The translations under genes and the position numbers were made by a program. Of a stretch of 64,000 nt of DNA, positions 25,601-37,600 are shown in pieces (position 1 is the first letter of the stretch; each line of letters begins with the position of its first letter). This stretch comes from Mytilus edulis (taxonomy: Eukaryota > Mollusca > Bivalvia > Mytilida > Mytilidae). The DNA lies in the NCBI RefSeq assembly GCF_963676685.1, contig NC_092350.1, positions 41,821,373 to 41,885,372 of the forward strand, in the 5' to 3' direction. Below the pieces are notes generated by a model. It was not told the DNA's origin. It searched no databases and worked only from the letters and a program-made list of their open reading frames with translations.

Positions 25601-28600
25601 AGCAGATTATGAACGGGTCAAGGTTGAGCGAACGTGAATTTCTACCTATTACACTAAAAAGGTGACAATCAATTTTTTTAGGCACGTGTCGAATACACAT
25701 TCGATAACTTTCTAATTAAAAAAAGGTATAATTGTAAAATTTAAAATTATGAATTTTTAAAAGGTCTATTTTTATATGCCATGTCCTTTGTAACAGTTGT
25801 ATCATTCCATCAGGTCCTTAGTGCACATTTTTGTTCTTAGTGCACTAAGGAGATCCTTTGCGGTATTACTACGGACCCCATATATTTGAAGCTGTTCAAA
25901 ATACTGTACATTATAGGTACGTGTATCAGATTGAACAATAATTGTCATATATATAAAAAGAATAGGTAATCTGGTATGAAATATGTCCACTGGAACGACC
26001 GTGCAAGTGCTATATATATATTATAGCCAGTCAAGGTCGTTAAAAACTTCCATTTGTTGTTGTCCACTGAAAATAGATCAAAATAAGCTCTTGAATACAC
26101 GAATCCCCGTTTTATTAATGCCAAATTTATTTGTTAGTATTTCTTATTCTTTTTCTTATGATTTTATCATATTTTTTTTGTGAAATTTTCTGTGTGGTTG
26201 AACATGAAATTGCCTCCGATGCTACAAAGAAAATTTGTTTAATGTCAAATGTTGCAATATATGCTAAGTATTACACGTGGACAGGATGTTCCCCAAAAAA
26301 TAAGTTATACACACCCCAAGGGTACACGCTATATATAGTGTCATATGTCATAGGTTGGACATTCGAGGTCAACAAACTTGTGACTAAACTTGATGTATGT
26401 GGTCTTATAAGGGACACATCTTTATCCACAAAATACGTTATGAAGATAATTAATGAAAAGCTAGAACAATTGGACAATCATCAATGGTGTGAAGACATTT
26501 TCAACGACCGTGGTACATTAAACGGAAACAAACTCCGTACATACAGACTATACAAACAAACAGTAAACGTTGAGTCATATGTAAAAATGAACATTCCACT
26601 TAGTCAAAAGAGATATATGGCTATGTTTCGAGCCGGCTCGTTACCTCTGGCCTTGGAGACGGGTCGCTACTCCAGGCCGCAAGTTCCAATTGAAGATAGA
26701 CTTTGTATATATTGCGATCTCGGACATGTAGAGACTGAGAAACATTTTCTGATGGTGTGCCCTTTATATGCAGATATACGATATGATTTATTTTGTGAAT
26801 GTAATTATTTAATTGAGAATTTTGAAACAATGCATATGGACGATAAGTTTATATTTATAATGAGATCCGAGCAAATTCAGAAATGTCTATGTAAAATTTT
26901 GCAGAAATGTTTTATGAGAAGGAAATTATTTACATTTGATTGAAGAAGTACATTTTTATTTTGATAGCCTAGTTTTTGTCTAAGTTTTAAACATTGAGCA
27001 TATTTGTTTTTCTCAAATCTTTAAAATAAGGTATTTTTATTTATTGAGATTAATATTTTTATTATATTTATTTCTATTTTAGAAGACAATTGATAATTTT
27101 TTAATAAGAACTCCTATAGTGTTTTTCATATAATTAGTACTATCATTTTATATTTTTACAAATAGTTTTTTTTTTTTTTTGAAAGCGATTTTGAAAAAGT
27201 AATTTATTAGATTTTTAACTCTAGAAATATTTTATACAAATTTAACATGCAGTTTATTGTAAATATGTACATGTATGCTTTTAAAGTGTCTCATAAGTCA
27301 AATGTTTGGCTGGGCATTGATTGAATTTTTAAAGATGTTACTTAATTTACTTGTATATATGTACTGTATCAATCGATGTGTGACACTCAAATAAAATATA
27401 TATTTATTATTTTATTTATTTATTTACATATGGAAAATTACTGGGTCACCTGTAAGATGGTAATCAGCCATGCAACTAATCAGGTTACTTAACTGACCAT
27501 GTCACTTCAATTTAAAGTTTATCGGTAGATCAAAATGATAAATTCGTTTTAATTAAACATTTCAGATCTAAAGGATTTATCATTATAATGAAGTGAAATA
27601 ATTAAACCATATCGTATTATTTTCAAAAGATTATTTATTTTCATATTTTTTTTATCTATGCCGGGGAAAGAATTGAAAACTGTATTTATAATTTTTAAAT
27701 TTATTTTATAAAAAATCCGTGTAGGTCTCATGAAATGGAACCCACGCATTCCTACTTAAGATTTATAAAGGAGTAGGTTCAGTAAGACCCCTTTTCGGCC
27801 CCAAAATATAGCAGTTTTACTAAATTGTATAGTACTAGAACCGAACACCTGTTTTGGGATATATATACATATAGTTAATTTACCGTAAATAACTGCGAGA
27901 AAATGAATAATACACAAGTTGATAATTGTCTCTTCTCTGCTCATTAATTTGCATGCAATATTTTCTCTGATTTACTTGTGAGATCACCGACACTAATAAT
28001 AATTACCTAAAAAAAAATAGGTGCTCCGTACTGGGAAGATCATATCGGATCCTAACAATTTATTGGTTCCATTCCCCCAATTAAATGAGTCTACACGTCT
28101 CCTTAGAAAAAATGCCTTGCAATGCGTCTGAACTACTAAGTACTTCCATATAATTTCGAAAACAGATAATAATCTATTTCACTGGATGAGATTGGGCTGA
28201 CGGATTTTTAAATGGAAATGTATTAATTTTTATTTATAGCACAAGTTTTACAAGGCAAGATTATTCACCCTGTTCGCCCTACAAATCAAATGGTTGCCTC
28301 CTTACACCTACACGAGCTAAAACATATACATATGAACATTTGATATCATTTATTTTGTGTGACAACTCTTCACCAATGACCTGAGTGAAAGGTTGACATG
28401 GGCAGATCCAGAAATTTCCATTTTTTAAATTTTTTGTTGTTTTTTTTTGGGGGGGGGGGGATGCTTGCTCCAGTCATGCTTCAGTGATTCCCTATATAAT
28501 CAACAAAATATTTCACACCAAAAAGGGGGGGGGGCGGGGCTTTCTCCTTAATAAGAAATCTCTGTTTTCAGGCATAGGCTCATATAAATTTGCCTTTTGA

Positions 28601-31600
28601 AGAACTGAAATAAATATGAAACGGCTAATGAGTTTTCAGATGCTTTACATTAAAATACATCATGTACATACATGTGACATACACAATTATATATAAATGT
28701 AGAATCAAATCTTGATAAATGTATGTAGTTGAAATTGTTAGCTTTAAACATTAAAAAAATGAACTCCCAAAGTTTAAACACAATTAAGAATGACCATGTA
28801 CATGATGTACATGTAGTCTGTAATGTATGCCATTGCCATGAAGCTAGATCATTGTAGGTAAACTGTCATCTATTCCCTTAAATCTTTGTCCCCAGTCACC
28901 CCAAGTTTAAATTAGGGAGCTTCCATTTGATTTTTATGGGGGGGGGGGGGGCTAGGATGAAATTTGAAAAAAATAGGCAGAACAGGAGTTTTGAGAAGAA
29001 GAAAAAGGCAGGATGAGACACTAGCAAAAAAAAAAGTCAGGACGACAATTTTGGTAAAAAAAGTCAGGATAAACTAAAAAAAGAAAGGCAGGAACGAACA
29101 GAGTGAAAAATAAAAAGGCAGGACAGAGATTACAGCTAAAAAAAACATGCAGGATAAAAGTTTTCATCCTAGCCCCCCCCCCCCCCCCTAAAAATCAAAT
29201 GGTAGCTCCCTTAGTCAAGTATATATCTACTCTATTAGGTCTCTAGTTTGGATAGTGTATAACTTGCAAATTAAAATCATACTCCTTCCAAATTTATTTC
29301 TTTAAAATATTATGGATGAAATAGCAAGTAAAGAATGAAATTAAATTGGATGAAATGTGTCAATTTTTTTGGTAAAGTAGTATGTCTGAAGTTGTCAAAC
29401 TTAATGATAGACCCTTCAGGGGCGGATCCAGTCATTTTAAAAAGGGGTTTCCTAACCCAGGACAAAAAGGGGGGGGGGGGTAATTACATGTCCCCATTCA
29501 AATGCATTGATAGTCCAAAAAAGGGGGGTCTTTGACACATTCCCCATTCCCATTCTCAATTTTATCATGTAGTCGTCGTAGTCCGAAGACACTTAGTTTT
29601 CGCATAATTACTTTTAGTATAAGTTAACAGAAATCTATGAAACTCAAACACAGGGTTTGTGACCAGAGTTTTTGTCCAGAGTTTAGAAATTACATGAATT
29701 AGGGGCCAAAAGGGGCCAATATTAAACTTTGCTTGATTTTATAGAAAATTGAATTATTGGGGTTCTTTGATATATATATATTCCAAATCTAACTGTGTAT
29801 TTAGATTCCTAGTTTTTTGGTCCTGTTTAAATTGGTCTATCTTAAGGTTCAAAGGGTCCAAAATTAAACTTATTTTGATTTTAATAATATTTAAATTCTT
29901 GGTGTTCTTTAATCATGTTAATATGCTGAATCTGAATATTTACTTAGATTTTTAGTATGGGCCCAAATTTCAAGTTGGTCCAAATTGGGGTCCAATATTT
30001 TACTTTGTTTGATTTCAAAAAAATTGAATATATATATATGGGGTTCTTTGATATGCTGAATCTAACCATTCGTTTAGATTTTTGATATTTTGGCCCGTTA
30101 ACAAATTGGTCCACATTGAGATCTAAAGGGTCCAAAATTGAACTTTATTTGATTTCATCAAATAATGAATTATTTGGGTTCTTTGATCATGTTGATATGC
30201 TGAATCTGAATATTTACTTAGATTTTTAGTATGGGCCCAAATTTCAAGTTGGTCCAAATTGGGGTCCAATATTTTACTTTGTTTGATTTCAAAAAAATTG
30301 AATATATATATATGGGGTTCTTTGATATGCTGAATCTAACCATTCATTTAGATTTTTGATATTTTGGCCCGTTAACAAATTGGTCCACATTGAGATCTAA
30401 AGGGTCCAAAATTGAACTTTATTTGATTTCATCAAATAATGAATTATTTGGGTTCTTTGATCATGTTGATATGCTGCATCTAACCATGTATTAAGATTTT
30501 GAATATTGGACCATTTTAGAGGTTAATTGTCAATTTAAAATTTTTAAGTACTTGGACCACATTCATTCAATGTCAGAAACCTATGCTGCATCAACTATTG
30601 AATCACAATCCAAATTTACAATTCAGAGTTGTATCCATAAAATTGAGAATGGAAATGGGGAATTTGTCAAAGAGACAACAACCCGACCAAATAAAAAAAC
30701 AACAGCAGAAGGTCACCAACAAGGTTTTCAATGTAGCGAGAAATTCCCGCACCCGGAAGCGTCCTTCAGCTGGCCCCTAAACAAATATATACTAGTTCAG
30801 TGATAATGAACGCCATACTAATTTCCAAAGTGTACACAAGAAACTAAAATTAAAATAAAACAAGACTTACAAAGGCCAGAGGCTCCTGACTTGGGACAGG
30901 CGCAAAATGCGGCGGGGTTAAACATGTTTGTGAGATCTCAACCTCCCCCTATACCTCTAACCAATGTAGAAAAGTTTGAATTGAATGTTGTGTCCATACT
31001 TGCTCCAACTGTTCAGGGTTTAAAGTGTACGTTTGTATCAAGCTGAGCAATGCATAGCATTCTTATTGGTTATTTATATATTAATTTGAAATTTTGACGA
31101 GTGAGACACATACAGATTATACTGTAAACAATATTTCAGAGTTTAACGTAGTCAAGCAAAACAAATCATAAAAGAATAGTTGAATCATGTTTTTGTTGTC
31201 CAATGAAAAATTAGTACGAACACCAAGAAAAAGTATGGGAATGTTTGTTTTTTAAACTATTGACCAGGGTGAAAGTCTTTGAAAGTCATGACTGACCAAA
31301 AGTTTGTGAAATGAAATAGCACAAATATTCCATTCTTATTAAATATTATTGTATATAAAGAAAATACTGATGTTTAATAATAGTTTTTACCCTTTTTATG
31401 TTTTATAGGACAAGAAATATAGAAAAATAATGAAAAATATAAACAGTTTCAATAGAAATGAGCGACAAAACAAGATAAACAGAATACAACAAGGCCTAAA
31501 TGGTAAGACCACTTCTATATACTGTAAATTCAGAAATTATTGCTTGCATTTATTATTTTTCAGGGAATGGACAACTTATTGTGATTACAAAAAAAATCTG

Positions 31601-34600
31601 CATCAATTATATATATACATGATATATATATATGTTTCTGTTATCAAAATATGATTTCTTATTTTTGCGATACTCACCCAGTCACATTAATCGCATTACT
31701 AAAAACCTCTGGATAATTTCTGAATTACAGTAATAAACATGATAAAAGTAATTGCCTTTGAATGATGACTCTTATAAAAATAAGAAGATGTGGTATGGTA
31801 AATGAGTGACTTATCCACCAGAGTTCAAAGAAGTGGATGCAAGAAATTAAAGGCCAATGATGGGCTGGCCTTCAATAATGAGTCAACATTTCCTTTATAG
31901 GTCAGCCAATAAAGATCCCAACATGAAAAGATTTAAACAATCCAATTTAGTTCAACATGTTCAAAAACAATAACAATTAATAAAAAAATATCATGTCTGT
32001 GAGCACTCAACCTCTTACCTGACCATAATATAGGACAGTGGTTCAAATAACACAGCATATGAACATTCTATAACAACTTTTGCAAGTGGCTAAACTTTAA
32101 ATATCACTGCAAGGCACTAAACAACGAATATTTAATCTTGGACACAAAGCACTGAAATAAGAGAACTCATATAAAGCATGACAAGTAAGAATATCAAATG
32201 AAAGTTTCTCAAATGTTAAAGTCATATGAAACGAGTGAGTGATGAAAAATAAAGTTTGTCCAACTTTTGAACCAATGCATGTATACATCATAAACTTAGT
32301 CCTCTGTGCACGATTTTATCATTATTTTCACAAGTATATCATATAAATCGTCAATTTTTTTTTCTCTCTGTTTGTTATGATTTAACAAATAATGCTGCTC
32401 ATTAAATGCCGTGTTTTGAAGCTGAGTTTTACTGATTGCCACCTTATAGTAAACAAATCACAAAAAGCATGGGTATTGAGCACGTGTTTAACATGTATAA
32501 TCAGCTATTTGTTTATTTCAATGACAGATCCTTGCATATTGTGGTCACCGGATTTTTACGAGGAGGGTTACGCTCGGGTCACTATGTATATGGAAAATAT
32601 GTATCGGCGAATTGCTTCCTGGAAGCAAGCAATTAAAAATAAGTAAACTTCTTCTAAATGTGGACAAATTAAAGAATTTTCCTCAGAAAAAAGTATATGT
32701 ACTTAAGTTGCATAATGAAAACTATCCATTTAGTTATAAAAAACATAATTATTATACATATTTTTTTTTAATTTGAGGTTTCTTATGACTTTAATTAAAA
32801 CATGATAAAATAAGCCTATTTATATTGCTGTTTTTTTCTCCATTTATCATGTTTATAACTTCTTTTTTTTATTTTGTGTATTTATAGGTCAGATATCTTG
32901 GTTTTTATGATCATCGTCAGGTCCTGCAAGTCTATACTGAAGAGGAAACTTATTTGTTAATACTTTTCTACATAATGTGCTAATTGGATTAATTAATGTG
33001 AAATGAACTCAATTGTGTGTTTTTCTGGAAAAAGAAATAGAAAAAATTCTACAAAATTGCTATAAACAAAATGGAGTACTATCAAAGATGCACAAGGACA
33101 CAATGGTGTAAAATGTAACAACCTACATATTCACTGATGGATTATGGAGAAATTAAGAAAAAAAATAGTATCTTTGTCATGTTTGTTGTCGAAATAAACA
33201 CATGCGTTATCCATTCATGTACATAATATTATGTACCGGTACATGGCTCTCCATCATATCAAATATACAGAGAAGATGTTTGAAGAACAAGTTGCCAAAA
33301 TTTATTCAACCTATTGAAGGAAGATGTCTTGTGAATGGAATTATTTATGCACTGAACTGTTATGTAGGGGGTAGAATAATTATACACAGCAGCTGAAACA
33401 GAAGACAAGTTAATTTGACATGAAAAGTGTTTATTTTATATAATCTTTTGTATCAACATGATCAATAATTCAGTCTAGGAGAAAATATATTTATACTGTT
33501 TGTCAATGTTTGTACTGTTATGAAATTTTTATAGAGGAAAGACATTTCCTTAAGGGAAATTTGATGTTCAGAAATTTCCTTAGAGGAAATTTGAAGAACA
33601 ATGATTTCCTTAGAGGAAATTTCCTCAAAGGAAAATTTGAAGCGGCAAATTTCCTCAAAAGAAAAAGAATTTCCTCAAAGGAAATAATTATGCAGCAAAT
33701 TCCCTAAGGGAAATCTTTTTCCCTTGAGGAAAACTCTTTTTCCTCTGAGGAAATTGTTGAAAAAAGGGGCATTACTTTTTCAACAGTGGTGCTAGAGCCA
33801 AACATATTTAGGACAAATATCAGAGAACCAATACCAATCAAGTTATCAACTTCATTTTGACTTAACTCCAAAAATTAAGGTGACAACTTTTGCACTCAGC
33901 GGAATTGCAAACTTGACCCGGATACTGTTAATATTCTTATACAAGACCTGTTTATTTTCTCTTGCTTATGACCTTAGATATATTATTAATGCTGTATCTT
34001 TATGCTTATGACCTTAGATATATTATTGCTGTATGTTAATGCTTATGAAATTAGATATATTATTGCTGCATGTTTATACTTTTGACCTTAGATACATTAT
34101 TGCTGTATGTTGATTGTCACTTGCTTATGACCTTAGATATATTATTGCTGCATGTTTATGCTTATGACCTTAGATATACTATTGCTGTATGTTGATTGTC
34201 TTTTTCTTATGACCTTAGACATGTTAGATATACTATTGCTGTATGTTGATTGTCTTTTGCTTATGACCTTAGATATACAATGTATAATATTGCTGCATGT
34301 TTATGCTTATGACCTTAGATATACTATTGCTGTATGTTGATTGTCTTTTTCTTATGACCTTAGACATGTTAGATATACTATTGCAGTATGTTGATTGTCT
34401 TTTGCTTATGACCTTATATATACAATGTATAATATTGCTGCATGTTTATGCTTATGACCTTAGATATATTATTGCTGTATGTTTATTGTCACTTGCTTAT
34501 GACCTTAGATATATTATTCATGTTATTTGTGCAGGTTTATTGACACTTGCTTAAGTTATTTTATTGCTGTTTGTTTAATTTTCTGTTTTTGTTTCACACA

Positions 34601-37600
34601 TTTTACTTGATGGTGTTATCTCAGTGAAAGATGAAATATTAAAACACAAGTGCCTTATTTGATATACCAATTGTAATGTTTTGTCTTTTTGAAAATGATA
34701 TTCTCAAATGTACATAACTTAAATTAAGAAGTGTTGAAATTAAGTAAGGATATGGTATGTGATTGCCAATGATACCTAAAAACCAGAGATAAAGGTATTT
34801 TCAGCCAGTGACTGAACAGCCGTCAACAATGAGCAAGACCTATCAACATTTAAATGTCTGTATGAAAAAAACACAAAAACATTCAAATGGATAAACATAA
34901 GACACTGTGTGCAATGGTGTGAAAGCTATATATGCAAAACTATATACTGAAAATTCAGAAATTATTGCTAGCAATTGTAAGTGCGATTTTTCTCAATTTC
35001 ATCATTTTTTTGTGTGCAAAATTTAGAATAATCCTGTTTAGTTCATAAAAAATTTCAATATGCAAGTGTATATTATTGTGATTATAACCCTGTCACTATT
35101 TTCACAATGATAAAAACAGCAATAATTTCTGAATTTATAGTAGTTAAATTTTTGACACATAGTGATTTACTTTCAATTAAGCATGCCTAGACAAAAATCG
35201 TAGATCACACAATTATATATTTCTACAATTAAGATTCAAAGAAATACTTGTACCCATAATAACTTAGTCCGTTTTGTGAAATTGCTTCACTCATGCAATT
35301 AGAGGATTTTTTTATGTTTTCTTTTTAGTTATATCACTTCCCATGTGAACAATTATTGTTCCCATGGGAAAACATATTGTTCCCAAGGGAAAAATTATTG
35401 TTCCCATGGGAAAAATTATTGTTCCCATGGGAAAAAATATTGTTCCCATGGGAAAAGTATTTTCCCATGGGAAGAAAAGGAGTTCCCTTGGGAAGAAAAG
35501 TTCCCTTGGGAAATTTAAAGTTTCCCTTGGGAAATTTAGAACTTCCCATGGGAACAAACAATTTACTTATGTTCCCATGGGAACTTTAAAGTTCCTATGG
35601 GAACTCTAAACTTCCCATGGGAAAAGTATTTTTTCCCATGGGAACTTTCAATGTTCCCATGGGAAATTCTAATATTCCCATGGGAATTATCAAATTTCCC
35701 ATGGGAAATGTACTTTTAATCAGCTGCAGTGACAAGAGTGACAACAGTGACAAGTTGGGACATATGGCATTTTTTTAATTTTTCAATAATCTATCACTGG
35801 GCAAATTTTTTTTTTGATATCTTGTAAACCGACAAAGTCAGATTTGCCGATACCGGAATGGCAAATTTGTCCCGCACAGTGTTTATTGTATGATACAGAA
35901 TCATCAGAAGTTAATAAACAAATGATTTAGACCAGAGTAATATAGTCAGGATCACGTGTGGAATCGAAACTGCTGAGCTTTCCACGCAGAGAACCCAATT
36001 TGATTGGTTATGTTTTGATCAATCTTATTTTCCTGCGCAGTGATTTGTGGACTGTTACTTTGATCATTGATTTAAATTATTTCTTTCGTCTAATGATTTT
36101 TGTTTGTCGCTCTAGTGTATTTTCTTCTTCTGGTAATACCCGTCTATTTCCTTTTTAAAAAGTGAAGAGTGTTTGATATGTTTCGAGATATGTTATCAAA
36201 TACAGTCACTCTATATTCATAGCTGACTGAGTCTAAACGAAGAGACGGAAGATACCAAAGAAACATTGAAAACTCATAAGTAGAAAAAACTGATCAGGCA
36301 AAAATGAATGATAAACATATTTTTTAAAAGAAACTTCCATAAAACACAACATAGAAACCAAAGATTGAGCATCACGACCACCACAAAAAAAAATTGATAA
36401 TGCACGGATGATTTTTTTGACACGTTTAGGTCCTTTTACTGTTTTCAATATTCTTTAGAGTTTAAGGTATTCCTTCTTCATTACTCCATTTCTCCATATT
36501 TGACCAACCTCATCGAGATGTAATTAAATTATCATAACGACGGTTGCCATATGTGGAGCAGGATCTGCTTACTCGGTTTTTGGTAAGGTCCGTGGTGCCC
36601 AATCTTTGGTTTTCTATGTTGTGTGTTGTATACTGTTAATTGTCTGTTGGTCTTATTCGCTGTTTTTGTCATGGCGTTGTTAAGTTCAGTTTCGACTTAT
36701 AATATAAAAAAGAAGATGTGGTATGATTGCCAATGAGACAACTATCCACAAAAGACCAAAAATGACACAGACATTAACAACTATAGGTCACTGTACGGCC
36801 TTCAACAATGAGCAAAGCCCATACCGCATAGTGAGCTATAAAAGGTCCCGATAAGACAATGTAAAACAATTCAAACGAGATAACTAACGGCCTTATTTAT
36901 GTAAAAAAAATGATAAGTTTATAAGTTTGAATGTACCCTTGATATATTTCGCCATTCTTTCATTAGCCTTAGTTTATACGTAAGTGTTATTCCGTTAGAA
37001 TGTGTTTGTACATTAATTGTTAATGGGTTATATATTTTTTCGACAGGAATTGGCGTTACTTATATCAGATGGGGAAGGAAAGGTTGTCCTGACGGTGCTG
37101 AACTAGTATATACAGGTATAGTGGAATATATTCTGATATCAAGATACAAGCTTGACTTTGTTTTTAGTTTTTACTGTGAAAGGCTGTAATCTTGGCTTTA
37201 AAACGTCGCATTTTAATTTTTTTTTTATAACTAAAACTGTGACGTTCAAAAAAGGATCGCAACTATTTCAATATATTAAACGTTTTAGATAATGCATCTT
37301 TACGGTGTTAACTTTACAACCCCAAAAGAAGCAGCCTTTATTTTTGTGCTATTTTCACATTTATTGAGTTGTGTAAGAATTATTTTTATCCTCACTAGTA
37401 TAATATCTGTTCTCAGCAAATGATTGGTAAGATATTTGATTATAATGTTAAAATATTCTTGATTTCTTCCGAATTTCCTATTGTGACGTCTTGAAACAGA
37501 TGTACATGCCTGATGATGTCATGTATAAAGAACACAACTTTCAGCAAATCTAAAGGAAGGATAAAAATCATTAGAGCAATGATATTTCTTCACTCGAGAC

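Larger units (their letters stand above)
17965..35882. mobile_element. 17.9-kb structure with long terminal inverted arms
   Basis: The outermost bases ACACTGTGCGGGACAAATTT (17965) recur as reverse complement ending at 35882. The homology goes inward for about 2.0 kb on the left (17965-19985) and, with extra inserted sequence, about 3.1 kb on the right (32820-35882). Flanks are TTATTA (17959-17964) and TTATTG (35883-35888), a possible 6-bp target duplication with one change. The outer parts are nearly identical; the inner parts are clearly more diverged. The 13-kb interior holds LINE fragments, MITEs and tandem repeats but no transposase, polymerase or integrase. It all lies in intron 1 of the collagen C4-like gene. 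It could be one non-autonomous giant transposon, or two copies of one element in opposite orientation. Confidence 0.6.
32820..35882 (-). repeat. Right inverted arm
   Basis: Reverse complement of the left arm. Inner part 32820-33480 is a diverged match to 19085-19985 (for example CTTCTGTTTCAG and GTATATTTGATATGA on the minus strand). 33530-33930 matches 18663-19080. 35336-35882 matches 17965-18300 almost exactly. About 1.4 kb between the modules (33930-35336), including a minisatellite, has no counterpart on the left. Confidence 0.7.

Noticed and set aside
31409..31502. 94-nt candidate exon ending in frame with 37047
   Set aside because: Open in only one phase, which needs the doubtful 26-nt exon; A-rich with no family match. 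Kept as an RNA-seq question only.
34152..34554. Hydrophobic MFMLMTLDILLLYVDC ORFs as membrane proteins
   Set aside because: They follow the 145-bp minisatellite period exactly.
35356..35609. PMG/FPWE ORFs near 35.4 kb
   Set aside because: Same palindrome-array artefact as on the left arm.
17965..35882. Polinton/Maverick element
   Set aside because: Size and 6-bp duplication would fit, but there is no polymerase B, integrase, ATPase or protease ORF, and the ends do not look like Polinton ends.
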